Shown: positions 35,112-44,930, counted from the stretch's first letter. The stretch is DNA of 64,000 nt from Perlabentimonas sp034003245 (GCA_034003245.1 JAVEYY010000013.1:43872-107871); one strand, 5' to 3'. The notes: generated by a model not told the origin, from the sequence alone. Translations and numbers: made by a program.

Positions 35112-38100
35112 ATGAGCAGACATCTGAAGATTCGCGATTTAACCCTGCGCGATGGGCAGCAATCGCTTTTTGCCACTCGCATGCAGCAGGTTGAGGTTGA
35201 TAAGGTTTTACCCCTTTTTAGGAATGCAGGCTTTTATGCCATGGAGGTTTGGGGCGGTGCAGTTCCCGATTCTATTATGCGTTTTTTGGGCGAAAACCCT
35301 TGGACAAGGCTAGAGTCTATTAAAAAGGAGATTGGTGAGGCATCGCTGCTTACTGCACTTTCGCGGGGACGCAACCTGTTTGGTTACAGTCCCTACCCCG
35401 AGTCGGTAATTGAGGGTTTCAATAGCCATGCTGTAAAATCGGGCATTAGCATAATGCGTATTTTCGACTGCCTAAACGATACTGAAAACATAAAATCCAC
35501 CATAAAGTACGTTAAGGATGCCGGAGGATTGGCCGATTGTGCCGTGTGCTATACCATCGATCCCAAAATGCCAGCAAAAGAGGAGCTGCGCGCTAAGCTT
35601 ATCATTAAAAACTTACCCGAAAAGATTTTTGATGTAGACTACTTTATTGCCAAGGCTAAAGAGTTGGAACAGATGGGCGCCGATATGATTACCATAAAGG
35701 ATATGGCTGGTTTGGCATCGCCCCTTGAGACCGCAAAAATAATTGCCAAGCTCAAAGAAACCCTAAACATTCCTGTCGATTTTCATACCCATTGTACACC
35801 CGGATATGGTTTGGCATCAACCTTTATGGCCATAATTCATGGCGCCGATATAGTAGATACTAACCTGTTGTATTTCTCGGGTGGAAGTGCGGGTCCTTCG
35901 TACGAACTTGTTTACCTGTTTTGCAAAAAGTTAGGTATTACTATCGATGGTGATGTTGTAGTTATAGCCCAACTTAACAGAATTCTTAAGGATATTAGGA
36001 TAAACAGCCTTGCTAATGTAGATAGTTACAAGCAAATACCAATCGATTTCGATATATCTAAGGATAATCTTCCTGAGAATGTAGATTCTCTTTTTGTCGA
36101 TGCAATTCGATTTGCCCAGGAGGGTAAGGAGGTTGAACTTCTTGCAGCATGTCATGCCATTGAGCACAATTTCAATTTCCCAGCGCCCGATGAGCGCGTG
36201 AAGAATGCCGAGATTCCTGGTGGAATGTACACAAATATGCTCTCGCAGCTTAAAACCCTTGGACTCGACAATCTCCTAAATCGTGTGCTCGAGGTTGTTC
36301 CTGTTGTGCGCCTCGATGCCGGTTGTCCACCATTGGTTACGCCATCGAGTCAGATTGTTGGTGCTCAGGCAGTAAATTGTGTGCTCGATGAAAATGCAGG
36401 CAAGCCATTCTATACCAATATTTCAAACCAGTTTTTTAATCTGGTTAAAGGGGAATACGGCCAAACCCCAATACCCATCGAGGGTGAGTTCCGTAAGAAG
36501 ATTTGTGGTTTTAGCGAGGAATCGCCCTACGATCTCACGAAGTACAGATCTCCCGATAATCCAGTTCTCAAGGAGTTTGGAAGCGTTATGCTGGCCAAGG
36601 ACGATAAGGAGTTCCTGTTGCTGGAGTTGTTCCCTGCTGTAGCCAAGGATTTCCTATATAATCAGCGTAAGGCTGAGCACGAAATAATTAAATCCGAACG
36701 TCGAGTTGAGAAGGCCAAAGAACGGCAAAAGATGCAGTTCAAGGGTAAGTTGCTTATCCGCGACCTAACCCTTCGCGATGGCCAGCAGTCGATGTTGGCT
36801 ACCCGTATGAGCAATGCTCAGGTTGAGCGTATTTTGCCATACTATCGTATGGCGGGTTTTTATGCTATGGAGGTGTGGGGTGGTGCCGTTCCCGATAGCG
36901 TGATGCGCTATCTCAACGAGGATCCCTGGTATAGGCTTATGGTAATTCGCGATGCCATTGGCAGTGCAAGCAAGCTTACGGCACTTTCGCGTGGGCGTAA
37001 CTTGTTCGGTTACGATCCATACCCCGAAACAGTTATTGAAGGCTTTAACCGCGTGGCGGTTAAGGGCGGAATCGGAATTATGCGAATTTTCGATTGCCTT
37101 AACGACCTCAGTAACATGAAATCGACAATTCAGTACGTGAAGGATAATGGTGGATTGGCCGATTGCGCAGTATGCTATACCGTGAACCCAAAGTTTACAG
37201 CCAAACAAAAGGCATTAGCCTTTATTAAGCGGAAGAAGTTGCCCACCGATGTGTTCAATATCGATTACTTTATCTGTAAAGCAAAGGAACTTGAGAATAT
37301 GGGCGCCGACATGATTACCATAAAGGACATGGCTGGCTTAATTACACCTGAGGTGTCGGGCGAACTCATCCGCAGGTTAATAGCCGAGGTTAAGTTACCC
37401 ATCGATTTTCATACTCACTGTACCCCCGGTTACGGTTTAGCATCGACCCTAATGGCCATTGTGAATGGGGTTGATATTGTTGATACATCTATCCTTACAC
37501 TAGCCGGTGGCCCTGCTGCTCCTGCATTTGAGATAGTTCAAATTTTTGCCGATAAGTTGGGCTTGGATACTGGCGTTAACCTCGATGCGGTTGTAAAAAT
37601 CAACAATGAGCTGAAAACCATTCGGAAAGAGCTGGTAGAGTTTGATTCTTACAATCAGTTTCCCATAGATTTTGATATTACTGCCGACGATTTACCCGCA
37701 GAGATTAATAAGCTTTTCGACGATGCCATAATCTACGCTCAGACCAACAAGTTTGATGATCTGCTGGATGCTACACTGGCCATTGAAGCTTGGTTTAATC
37801 TTATTGCTCCCGATAGCCGCGTGCGCGATGCCGAAATTCCTGGGGGAATGTATACCAACATGATCGCACAGCTAAGGCAAATGAAAATGGATGATTTGCT
37901 TCCTAAAGTGCTTGAAACCGTTCCGCTTGTTCGTATCGATGCTGGTTGTCCACCACTGGTAACGCCAACCAGCCAAATAGTGGGAGCACAGGCGGTTAAC
38001 AGTGTAGTTTCAATGCAAAAGGATGAGGATATGTACTCAAATCTGTCGACACAATTCCGAAATCTGGTGAGAGGCCTTTATGGAGACACTCCTATTCCCA

Positions 38101-38444
38101 TAGACCCCGATTTTAGAGAAAAGATTTGTGGAGTTCGAACTGAGGAACCTTTCGACTCGAGTAGCTATAAGCCGCAGGATAACCCAATTATTCTTGAAGA
38201 TTTTGGAGGTATAAAGTTGGCTGCAACCGAGGAGGAGGAGTTACTGCTGGAACTGTTCCCCAATGTGGCACGTAACTTTTTAACCAATCGCAAGGAGGCC
38301 GAGGTGGCTGAACTTAAACGCCAAATTGAGTTTGAACTCAATGCCCACTCCGAGGAGAAACGAAAAGAGTTCTTAAACTTAAGCGACGAGGAGAAAGCCG
38401 CAAGGATTTTAGATGGCTTGATGCAAAATTCGTTCGATATGTAA
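35112..38444 (+). CDS. Tandem-fused double carboxyltransferase (OadA / pyruvate carboxylase subunit B type)
   Basis: This is a 1110-residue protein made of two complete copies, residues 1-540 and 541-1110, of the biotin-dependent carboxyltransferase of oxaloacetate decarboxylase alpha and pyruvate carboxylase B. Each copy starts IRDLTLRDGQQS, with the metal-binding Asp. The likely carbamylated Lys lies in TIKDMAGL (K196 and K738), and the HTHCTPGYG metal site at H225/H227 and H767/H769. Each also has DAGCPPLVTP.SQIVGAQAV and a PYC_OADA tail (GEYGQTPIPI, GLYGDTPIPI). By eye the first 140 residues of the copies are about two-thirds identical. Neither copy has the C-terminal biotinyl MKM domain. 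No carrier, biotin carboxylase or OadB is adjacent. Both halves look catalytically competent. Substrate is probably oxaloacetate or pyruvate (inference). Confidence 0.88.
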   Translation: MSRHLKIRDLTLRDGQQSLFATRMQQVEVDKVLPLFRNAGFYAMEVWGGAVPDSIMRFLGENPWTRLESIKKEIGEASLLTALSRGRNLFGYSPYPESVIEGFNSHAVKSGISIMRIFDCLNDTENIKSTIKYVKDAGGLADCAVCYTIDPKMPAKEELRAKLIIKNLPEKIFDVDYFIAKAKELEQMGADMITIKDMAGLASPLETAKIIAKLKETLNIPVDFHTHCTPGYGLASTFMAIIHGADIVDTNLLYFSGGSAGPSYELVYLFCKKLGITIDGDVVVIAQLNRILKDIRINSLANVDSYKQIPIDFDISKDNLPENVDSLFVDAIRFAQEGKEVELLAACHAIEHNFNFPAPDERVKNAEIPGGMYTNMLSQLKTLGLDNLLNRVLEVVPVVRLDAGCPPLVTPSSQIVGAQAVNCVLDENAGKPFYTNISNQFFNLVKGEYGQTPIPIEGEFRKKICGFSEESPYDLTKYRSPDNPVLKEFGSVMLAKDDKEFLLLELFPAVAKDFLYNQRKAEHEIIKSERRVEKAKERQKMQFKGKLLIRDLTLRDGQQSMLATRMSNAQVERILPYYRMAGFYAMEVWGGAVPDSVMRYLNEDPWYRLMVIRDAIGSASKLTALSRGRNLFGYDPYPETVIEGFNRVAVKGGIGIMRIFDCLNDLSNMKSTIQYVKDNGGLADCAVCYTVNPKFTAKQKALAFIKRKKLPTDVFNIDYFICKAKELENMGADMITIKDMAGLITPEVSGELIRRLIAEVKLPIDFHTHCTPGYGLASTLMAIVNGVDIVDTSILTLAGGPAAPAFEIVQIFADKLGLDTGVNLDAVVKINNELKTIRKELVEFDSYNQFPIDFDITADDLPAEINKLFDDAIIYAQTNKFDDLLDATLAIEAWFNLIAPDSRVRDAEIPGGMYTNMIAQLRQMKMDDLLPKVLETVPLVRIDAGCPPLVTPTSQIVGAQAVNSVVSMQKDEDMYSNLSTQFRNLVRGLYGDTPIPIDPDFREKICGVRTEEPFDSSSYKPQDNPIILEDFGGIKLAATEEEELLLELFPNVARNFLTNRKEAEVAELKRQIEFELNAHSEEKRKEFLNLSDEEKAARILDGLMQNSFDM

Positions 38445-38474
38445 AGTCCCATAATTCAGATCATATCTTCATTG

Positions 38475-38508
38475 AAAAATCCATCATAAGAATAATGATG
38501 GATTTTTT
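38475..38508 (+). terminator. Terminator after the double carboxyltransferase
   Basis: The stem AAAAATCCATCAT/ATGATGGATTTTT has a seven-base loop and a T run. Confidence 0.85.
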
Positions 38509-38596
38509 ATTCCATGACTGCTAAACCTTTTTATATCAACAATATCAAAAGATAATATTGCTTCAATTCTAATTGTAAACCTTACACTAAACTGCC

Positions 38597-39790
38597 ATGG
38601 AAAACAAGGAAAGTAGGAAAGGATTTGGAAGAAGAGATTTTTTCAAAGTTCTTACCGCTGGCGGCATTGGTGCCGCCATGTTACCTCTCTCGTCAACTAT
38701 TGCTTCGGCCACAACAAATCCACAGCCAGAGAAACCCAAAACCAATATCGACGATGCATTATCCTTTCCTAAGATTGAGGGATCGATGCCCGGAAAATAT
38801 CCAGCATCGGTTGTAAAGGTTTACAACCAGGAATCGTATGTCGATCGGCAGATTAGTAAAGATGCCGTTTATCAGATGATTAGCGATGGATTAATTGCTC
38901 TCACTGGGGCAGAAAGTATAGGAGAGGCTTGGTTGCAATTTGTAAAACCTGGTGAACGTATTGGACTAAAGTTGAATCCAATCGGAGGAACTCTGTTGTC
39001 AACCTCACACGAGGTGGTTCAGTCTGTTATTGAGCAACTTGAAGAGGCAGGGATTTCGCGGAGCAATATTACAATTTGGGATCGCAGGGAATTTCAGCTA
39101 CACGAGGCAGGTTTTACCCCCGAAAGGTACCCTGGAATTCGGATTGTAGGAACAGAGTGCAAAGATAATGTTGGGTCATTTTACGATTCTGATGGCAAAC
39201 TTTATAGCGAATCGAGAGTTGACAAGGATTGGTACTTCTGGGCAAAAACCGAGATGGAATACGATGCTTACACAATGCCATACATGGTAAATTCAGGGGA
39301 ATTTTCTTTCTTTACCAAAATTTTAACGCAGGAACTCGATAAGGTGATTAATATTCCAATCCTAAAGAACGCTGGTGCAACGGTAACCCTGTGCCTTAAA
39401 AATCTTGGGTTTGGCGTAATTTCCAATACTTCGAGGTTACATAAGGAGTTGTGGAACGAAACCGTTGCTCAGGTTTGCGCTTTTCCTCCCGTTCGCGATA
39501 AGGTGGTGCTAAATATTGTAGATGGTATTGTTGGATGCTATCAGGGTGGTCCAGGAGCTAATCCTCAGTTTATTCTACCTTACTACACCATGCTTTTTGG
39601 AACCGATCCAGTGGCAGTTGACCGTATTGGTTACGATATCGTGATAAACAAGCGTATCGAGATGGGGGTGCAACAGCAAGATACCGAGGGTGGTAAAACC
39701 TTTATGCGGCTGGCAAAAAGTTACGGCCTAGGCGAAAGCGAGAAAGAGCAGATTAGCATAAAAACCATAAATCACAATAGTAATGTATAA
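38597..39790 (+). CDS. Tat-exported DUF362 domain protein
   Basis: This is a 397-residue protein with a twin-arginine signal (GRRDFFKVLTAGGIGAAML), so it is exported folded and possibly cofactor-loaded. The body follows the DUF362 pattern, including PGERIGLKLNPIGG, KVINIPILKNAGATVTLCLKNLGFGV and LFGTDPVAVDRIGYDI near the end. Many DUF362 members carry ferredoxin domains, but this one has none and few cysteines. The next gene starts inside its last codons (8-bp overlap), so the two are translationally coupled. The function is unknown. A role in periplasmic redox or binding is suggested only by Tat export. Confidence 0.85.
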   Translation: MENKESRKGFGRRDFFKVLTAGGIGAAMLPLSSTIASATTNPQPEKPKTNIDDALSFPKIEGSMPGKYPASVVKVYNQESYVDRQISKDAVYQMISDGLIALTGAESIGEAWLQFVKPGERIGLKLNPIGGTLLSTSHEVVQSVIEQLEEAGISRSNITIWDRREFQLHEAGFTPERYPGIRIVGTECKDNVGSFYDSDGKLYSESRVDKDWYFWAKTEMEYDAYTMPYMVNSGEFSFFTKILTQELDKVINIPILKNAGATVTLCLKNLGFGVISNTSRLHKELWNETVAQVCAFPPVRDKVVLNIVDGIVGCYQGGPGANPQFILPYYTMLFGTDPVAVDRIGYDIVINKRIEMGVQQQDTEGGKTFMRLAKSYGLGESEKEQISIKTINHNSNV

Positions 39791-40622
39791 AAGCCTTTTA
39801 TTTAGTTTAGTTTTTTCAGTTTATTCGTTTATTGTATTGGCGCAGACTGCCGAAAACCTTAAACTCACCCGTTCCGATTTGGTTGGGATGGAGGAAACCC
39901 GTTTTTCTGTTTATGAGGAGAATTCTCTTTGGGGCTACATCAACGGTGGGGCAGATATTTACTTGGAGTACGGTTTTAAAGAGCTGATGGCTCAAAATTT
40001 TGTTTGGGAATCGGAACCTTTTAAGGTAGATGTGTATGTAATGGCCAATCCCGAAGCGGCTTTTGGAATATATAGCATTTCAAAATTCTCATGTAAGGCC
40101 GAGGGGAAAGCAGGTACTTACAGTTGTATTAACCCCTATCAGGTTCAGGTGGCTCATGGAAACTTATATGTTTCGGTAATTGCCTATAACGGAACAAGTC
40201 GTAGCATGGAATTAGCCACCCAAATAGCAAAGAAGATAGTGGCAAAGCATCGTGCTAAGCCCCTTTTGATACCTACCATTTTCGAATCAAAAAGCCTTGC
40301 TATCGACAAATCAAAAATCAAGTTAATAAATGGCCCGCTGGCCATTCAGAATGCCTATGCAACACTTGAGAAAACATTTGATGGAATTGATAATTACAGC
40401 ATATGGATTGCTCCCCTAGCCGATAATGCCGATAAGGTGGAGGTTGTTTACGTAATATTCCAGAAAAGTGAACAGCGTGAACTGATTGAACAGCGTATGA
40501 TTGAAAACAATCAGATCATTATTAAATCCAACGGCAGCAAGTTGGTCTTTTTTTCTGGCAAAAATGTTGAGGATTATCAACCCCAACTCCTAGAAATATC
40601 AAAGTATCTAGGTCAGCTTTAG
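39783..40622 (+). CDS. Exported DUF6599-like protein coupled to DUF362
   Basis: This is a 279-residue protein with a signal peptide ending near IVLAQ. Its opening (YEENSLWGYINGGADIYLEYGFKEL) and the AAFGIYSISKF segment match a family of secreted proteins with a conserved NGGA.IYL.YGF motif, which I recall as DUF6599. It is mostly beta-strand rich after that. There are no catalytic motifs I can name. The ATG lies within the DUF362 stop region, so both products are made together and are likely partners in the periplasm. Two terminators follow. Confidence 0.72.
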   Translation: MYKSLLFSLVFSVYSFIVLAQTAENLKLTRSDLVGMEETRFSVYEENSLWGYINGGADIYLEYGFKELMAQNFVWESEPFKVDVYVMANPEAAFGIYSISKFSCKAEGKAGTYSCINPYQVQVAHGNLYVSVIAYNGTSRSMELATQIAKKIVAKHRAKPLLIPTIFESKSLAIDKSKIKLINGPLAIQNAYATLEKTFDGIDNYSIWIAPLADNADKVEVVYVIFQKSEQRELIEQRMIENNQIIIKSNGSKLVFFSGKNVEDYQPQLLEISKYLGQL

Positions 40623-40629
40623 GCATTAA

Positions 40630-40658
40630 AAAAGGAGGCCCAACCAAAGCCTCCTTTT
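40630..40658 (+). terminator. First of two tandem terminators
   Basis: The stem AAAAGGAGGC/GCCTCCTTTT has a nine-base loop and a T4 tract. Confidence 0.8.
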
Positions 40659-40699
40659 CCCAAAAACACGAAAAATGTTCAACCAAAAATGAAAAAACC

Positions 40700-40734
40700 A
40701 TGCATTTTCAAAAACATTTGAAAATGCATTTTTG
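40700..40734 (+). terminator. Second tandem hairpin, perfect 13-bp stem
   Basis: ATGCATTTTCAAA-AACA-TTTGAAAATGCAT is followed by a T run. It backs up the first terminator, or it may act on RNA stability. Confidence 0.6.
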
Positions 40735-40978
40735 CGAAGGCAAGGTACTACATTTCATGGTCAAAAGTTATTTTATACTGTTAAAAATAGCTTGTTAGGT
40801 ACAATTTTTAGCATTTGTTTTTTAAAATCAAGATGTTATATACAAGCATGTAGATTAAAACAATTTTAGCTATTCATCGTATCAGTTAGCATACTCTGGC
40901 ATTTTGCTGTAGTTTTCAAAGGATAGATTTTCATTTAAGTTCTTAAAGTTTTACAAAAGAACCCTTTAACAACTATAC

Positions 40979-43900
40979 ATGAAAAGACTCACAATTATTC
41001 TGTTTTGCTTTATTGTCTTTCAGTTTAATAGTTTATCGTTTGAACTGGGTAGACAACCCTACAAAAACTTCACATACAGGGAGTACTCGGGGCACTACCA
41101 AAACTGGTCTGTAGTGCAGGATCAGAGAGGGTTGATTTATGCTGCCAACAATTCGGGAGTTCTTGAATTTGATGGAAGCGACTGGAGAACGATCACCATT
41201 TTTGGTGCTGTTGCCCGTTGCCTCGATGTTGACGATCAGGGGAGGATTTGGGTTGGCGCTCAGGACCAGATGGGCTACCTTGCTCCCGATTCGGTAGGTA
41301 CACTAAGCTATAATTCTATTAACCATCTTCTTAATGGGCTCTGTAAGCCCATAGGGCTGGTTCGCCAGGTTTACGCTACTTCGCAAGGAGTTGTTTTTAG
41401 CTCAAATACTTGCATCGTAAGAGTTAATGGTTACGATGTTGAAGTTTTTTATCCAAATACATATTTTCATAGAACCTATTACGTACACAATAAGATTTAC
41501 TCTGTGCAACCCGGTGTAGGACTCACCGTTCTTGAAAAAGATACTTTTGTGCTTGTTCCCGGCGGGGAAAGATTTGCCCAGCAACGAATTTACTCCATGT
41601 TGCCCTACAACAATAGCCAAATTCTGATTGCAACCCAATCCGATGGTTTTTTCTTATACCATATTGGCGATATTCAAGAAGGAAACTCAAATAATCAGGG
41701 AGTTATAAAGTCATTTGCTACAAACGATAGTAAGTTTTTTAGGGATAATTGGGTTTACTGTGGGGTTGCTCTAGCTAACAATAGGTTTGCATTTGGTACT
41801 TATAGGGGAGGAGCGGCCATCATTAATAGTGATGGCGAAGTAATTCAGTATATTGGTAAAAATCAAGGGATACAGGATGAGACCGTTTGGCATATTGCCG
41901 CCGATAATCAGGAGAATCTCTGGTTAGCCTTGAATAATGGCATTTCCTATACTACCATTAAATCGCCCATAACAACTTGGGATAGCCATTTAGGTCCACA
42001 GGGAGTTCTACAATCGGTACGAAGAGGAAATGGGAATCTCTACATTAGCTCAAATACTGGAGTATATCGTCTTGTTGGCAATGGATTTCAGCGGGTAAAG
42101 GGAATATTAGACTTGTCGTGGGATATATCGCGTGTAACCACTCCCAACGGCGAAGAAAATGTGCTAGTTGCTACCGGAACTGGTATTTATTCTCTACATG
42201 GTGATGAGGGGCACTTGATTGAGAATGGAGTTGTACCGGCATTTCACGTTTACCAATCAAAATATCACAAAAACATTTTATTCATTGGGCTTTACGATGG
42301 TTTAGGTGTTGCCGAGTATAAGAATGGGAAATGGGTTTACTTAGGCCGGTTTGAAGGGATTACCGGCAGGGTATGGGGAGCCGAAGAGGATGACGAGCAA
42401 AACTTATGGTTTGTAATTCGGAATAAGGGAGTTGTTAGGGCAAAGGTTAGCAATCCTCGCCTATTAACATTTGATGATTTTGAGGTTTTTTCAACCATAA
42501 TCCATTCTCCTCCCTTCGATGAGGATACTCGTCTATTTTATTTGGCAGGAAGACTCCGATTATCAAGTCCAATAGGTTTGTATCAATTCGATAAACAATC
42601 CAAAGCCTTTATACCCGACTCGTCGCTGGGAGGCTGGTTTGCTGGAGGAAACTTTGGGATCAAAATCTTTTTGAAAGATCAAGAGGATTACTTGTGGTAC
42701 GAAACGTATAGCCAGTCGCATATTCGTAGCATTAATCGCTCCAAGGTTCGTACTGATGGAAGTTTCTTGAACCTCCCTGCGGAGCTTAATGAACTTCCGC
42801 GCATGATTTATAGCAGCGTAGAAACCGATCCCGATGGCGTAACTTGGATTGCTGGTGCCGATGGCCTATTTCGCTTCGACCCATCCCTAGGAATATCCGC
42901 AATTAAGGTTCCTAAAGCTTTTATCAGGAAGATTACCTGTGGTCAGAATAATTTGCTTTTTGGTGGCGCATTTCATAAGAATTGCCCCGATGGATACTAT
43001 TCGTGCATCGATGAGGTTCAGAATAAGCAAGATATACCCCGAATACCTTTTACCCAAAATAGCATCAGGTTCCATTTCTCATCACCCTTGTATGGCCAGG
43101 AAGATAAGATGATGTTTGCGTTTATGCTTGAGGGTTTCGACGACAGCTGGTCCGATTGGACTCATACAAGTCATAAAGAGTACACCAATTTGCCTTCGGG
43201 CGATTACACTTTTAAAGTGAAGGCCATAAGCGTTTTTGATGTTGAAAGCCCCGTAATCTCTTACGATTTTCGAATTCTTCGACCTTGGTACAACCATCCA
43301 GTGATGTATGTATTATATATTGCCTTGGTTGTGGTTATTGTAATAATGTCGGTTTGGATAAAAACGCGTATGCTTCGATCATCAAATCTACGATTGCAAA
43401 AGCTTATCGATGAGCGAACCAAGGAGATCATGCTTCAGCAGCGCGATATTTTGATGAAGAATGAGGAGTTAGTTCAGCAAAAGGAGGAGATTGAATCGCA
43501 GAAGGACGAACTCGATTTTAAGAATAGGCAAACTAATTCGAGCATAGAGTACGCTCAAACCATTCAAAAGGCAATCTTGCCCTCAAAGGCACAGTTCGAT
43601 GAGTATTTCGAGAGTTTTATCCTCTTTAAGCCGAAGGATGTGGTGTCGGGCGATTTTTACTGGTTTGCCCAAATACCAAAGGAAGATAACAGCTCTAAGC
43701 TATTGGTTGCGGTAGCCGATTGCACGGGGCATGGTGTTCCAGGCGCGTTTATGAGTATGATCGGTAGTCGTATGCTTAGCGAGATTGTGAACGAACGTAG
43801 AATTTATGATCCTGCAGTTATTCTTACCACACTGAATAAAATGCTTAACAGGGTTTTAAACCAAAAGGATAATGAAAATTTCGATGGGATGGATATTGCC

Positions 43901-44305
43901 ATTTGCGCCATCGATAGGATAACTCCTGAAAGATACCTAATTACATTCTCTGGGGCGAATAGACCTTTGGCGTATTACCGCCAAGGAGCCACCAGCATTA
44001 CAGTTGTGAAGGGAAACCGAAAATCGATAGGTGGAATTCTGCCCGATATCGATAAGGTTTTCGAGAATCAGCTGGTCGATCTGGTTACCGGCGATACCCT
44101 ATTCCTCTTTAGCGATGGGTACACCGATCAGAACAATGAGTTTGGGAAGAAGTTTACCACTAGCAGGTTCTACTCCCTACTGCAAAGCCATGTCGATCAA
44201 CCCATGAAAACCATTGGCAAGATCCTGAGCAATTCAATATCCACATATATGGCCAAAACATCGCAGCGCGATGATATGGCCATAATTGGGCTAAGACTAC
44301 TGTAG
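40979..44305 (+). CDS. Reg_prop beta-propeller sensor with SpoIIE-type PP2C phosphatase
   Basis: This is a 1108-residue signalling protein. A signal peptide is followed by a periplasmic two-component-regulator propeller (about residues 30-660, with repeats such as GRIWVGAQ and ENLWLALNNGIS) and a Y_Y_Y domain (about 690-760). A membrane helix (about 775-795) and a coiled coil (about 805-855, QQKEEIESQKDELDFKN) lead to a SpoIIE PP2C domain (VVSGDFYWF, DCTGHGVPGAFMSMIG, LFLFSDGYTDQ). The propeller-Y_Y_Y input usually pairs with a kinase, so here the output is instead serine/threonine dephosphorylation, typically of an anti-sigma antagonist. No STAS or anti-sigma gene is nearby. Confidence 0.9.
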   Translation: MKRLTIILFCFIVFQFNSLSFELGRQPYKNFTYREYSGHYQNWSVVQDQRGLIYAANNSGVLEFDGSDWRTITIFGAVARCLDVDDQGRIWVGAQDQMGYLAPDSVGTLSYNSINHLLNGLCKPIGLVRQVYATSQGVVFSSNTCIVRVNGYDVEVFYPNTYFHRTYYVHNKIYSVQPGVGLTVLEKDTFVLVPGGERFAQQRIYSMLPYNNSQILIATQSDGFFLYHIGDIQEGNSNNQGVIKSFATNDSKFFRDNWVYCGVALANNRFAFGTYRGGAAIINSDGEVIQYIGKNQGIQDETVWHIAADNQENLWLALNNGISYTTIKSPITTWDSHLGPQGVLQSVRRGNGNLYISSNTGVYRLVGNGFQRVKGILDLSWDISRVTTPNGEENVLVATGTGIYSLHGDEGHLIENGVVPAFHVYQSKYHKNILFIGLYDGLGVAEYKNGKWVYLGRFEGITGRVWGAEEDDEQNLWFVIRNKGVVRAKVSNPRLLTFDDFEVFSTIIHSPPFDEDTRLFYLAGRLRLSSPIGLYQFDKQSKAFIPDSSLGGWFAGGNFGIKIFLKDQEDYLWYETYSQSHIRSINRSKVRTDGSFLNLPAELNELPRMIYSSVETDPDGVTWIAGADGLFRFDPSLGISAIKVPKAFIRKITCGQNNLLFGGAFHKNCPDGYYSCIDEVQNKQDIPRIPFTQNSIRFHFSSPLYGQEDKMMFAFMLEGFDDSWSDWTHTSHKEYTNLPSGDYTFKVKAISVFDVESPVISYDFRILRPWYNHPVMYVLYIALVVVIVIMSVWIKTRMLRSSNLRLQKLIDERTKEIMLQQRDILMKNEELVQQKEEIESQKDELDFKNRQTNSSIEYAQTIQKAILPSKAQFDEYFESFILFKPKDVVSGDFYWFAQIPKEDNSSKLLVAVADCTGHGVPGAFMSMIGSRMLSEIVNERRIYDPAVILTTLNKMLNRVLNQKDNENFDGMDIAICAIDRITPERYLITFSGANRPLAYYRQGATSITVVKGNRKSIGGILPDIDKVFENQLVDLVTGDTLFLFSDGYTDQNNEFGKKFTTSRFYSLLQSHVDQPMKTIGKILSNSISTYMAKTSQRDDMAIIGLRLL

Positions 44306-44326
44306 TTTTTGTAGTGATACAAAACA

Positions 44327-44363
44327 AATTGGGCGCCTTGTAACGGGCGCCCAATTCTTTTTT
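44327..44363 (+). terminator. Bidirectional terminator between SpoIIE gene and korC
   Basis: The perfect 11-bp stem AATTGGGCGCC/GGCGCCCAATT has T-rich flanks on both strands. Confidence 0.85.
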
Positions 44364-44387
44364 AGGTAAATGCTGTGTACCATCAAA

Positions 44388-44930
44388 CTAGCATTCTTTA
44401 ACAATTTCGAACCCTTTTTTTATAGCGTCAATATTCATTGGAATAAGATGATGATGCCTTTCGGGTAGCGATTTGGCTAGTCCTTTCTCCACATTTTCCA
44501 TCTTAACAATAGGCTTAAGCTTTAGGAATGCTCCCAAAACAATCATGTTGAAAGTTTTAGCGCTTTGCATACGCGTTGCCTCTTCGGCGGCCTCCACCTT
44601 GAACACCTTAATATCCTTACGCTCGGGATGACGGGTGATCCCGTTAGGATCATACAGTAGAACGCCGCCAGGCTTAACCGATTTCTCGAACTTATCGAGC
44701 GATTGCTGATTAAGGATAATTGCGGTATCGAACTCCTGAAGAATGGGGGAACTGATACGCTCATCGCTTAAAATAACGGTTACGTTGGCTGTACCACCAC
44801 GCATCTCGGGGCCATACGAGGGCATCCACGATACCTCTTGATCCTGCATGATTCCCGAGTAGGCAAGAATTTTTCCCATTGAGAGAACACCTTGTCCTCC
44901 AAATCCGGCAATTATAATTTCTTCTGTCAT
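44388..44930 (-). CDS. korC: 2-oxoacid:ferredoxin oxidoreductase gamma subunit
   Basis: This 180-residue gamma (CoA-binding) subunit has the signature GFGGQGVLSMGKILAYSG at its start and the PSYGPEMRGGTANVTVILSD segment typical of KorC/VorG/PorC. It is the last gene of the korDABC cluster, 21 bp after korB, and is probably translated from the same message. It ends next to a bidirectional terminator. The complex oxidises a 2-oxoacid to acyl-CoA, CO2 and reduced ferredoxin in the cytoplasm. Whether the substrate is 2-oxoglutarate or a branched-chain oxoacid is not fixed by this subunit. Confidence 0.88.
   Translation of the reverse strand: MTEEIIIAGFGGQGVLSMGKILAYSGIMQDQEVSWMPSYGPEMRGGTANVTVILSDERISSPILQEFDTAIILNQQSLDKFEKSVKPGGVLLYDPNGITRHPERKDIKVFKVEAAEEATRMQSAKTFNMIVLGAFLKLKPIVKMENVEKGLAKSLPERHHHLIPMNIDAIKKGFEIVKEC

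Larger units (their letters stand above)
40623..40978. other. 356-bp intergenic interval
   Basis: It holds the two hairpins at 40630-40734 and about 240 bp of AT-rich leader for the Reg_prop-SpoIIE gene. No gene and no consensus promoter are seen. Confidence 0.45.

Noticed and set aside
35112..38444. Two separate genes joined by an error
   Set aside because: The frame is continuous, and the second copy begins after a helical linker (EHEIIKSERRVEKAKERQK) with no remnant stop or start signal. Error cannot be fully excluded.
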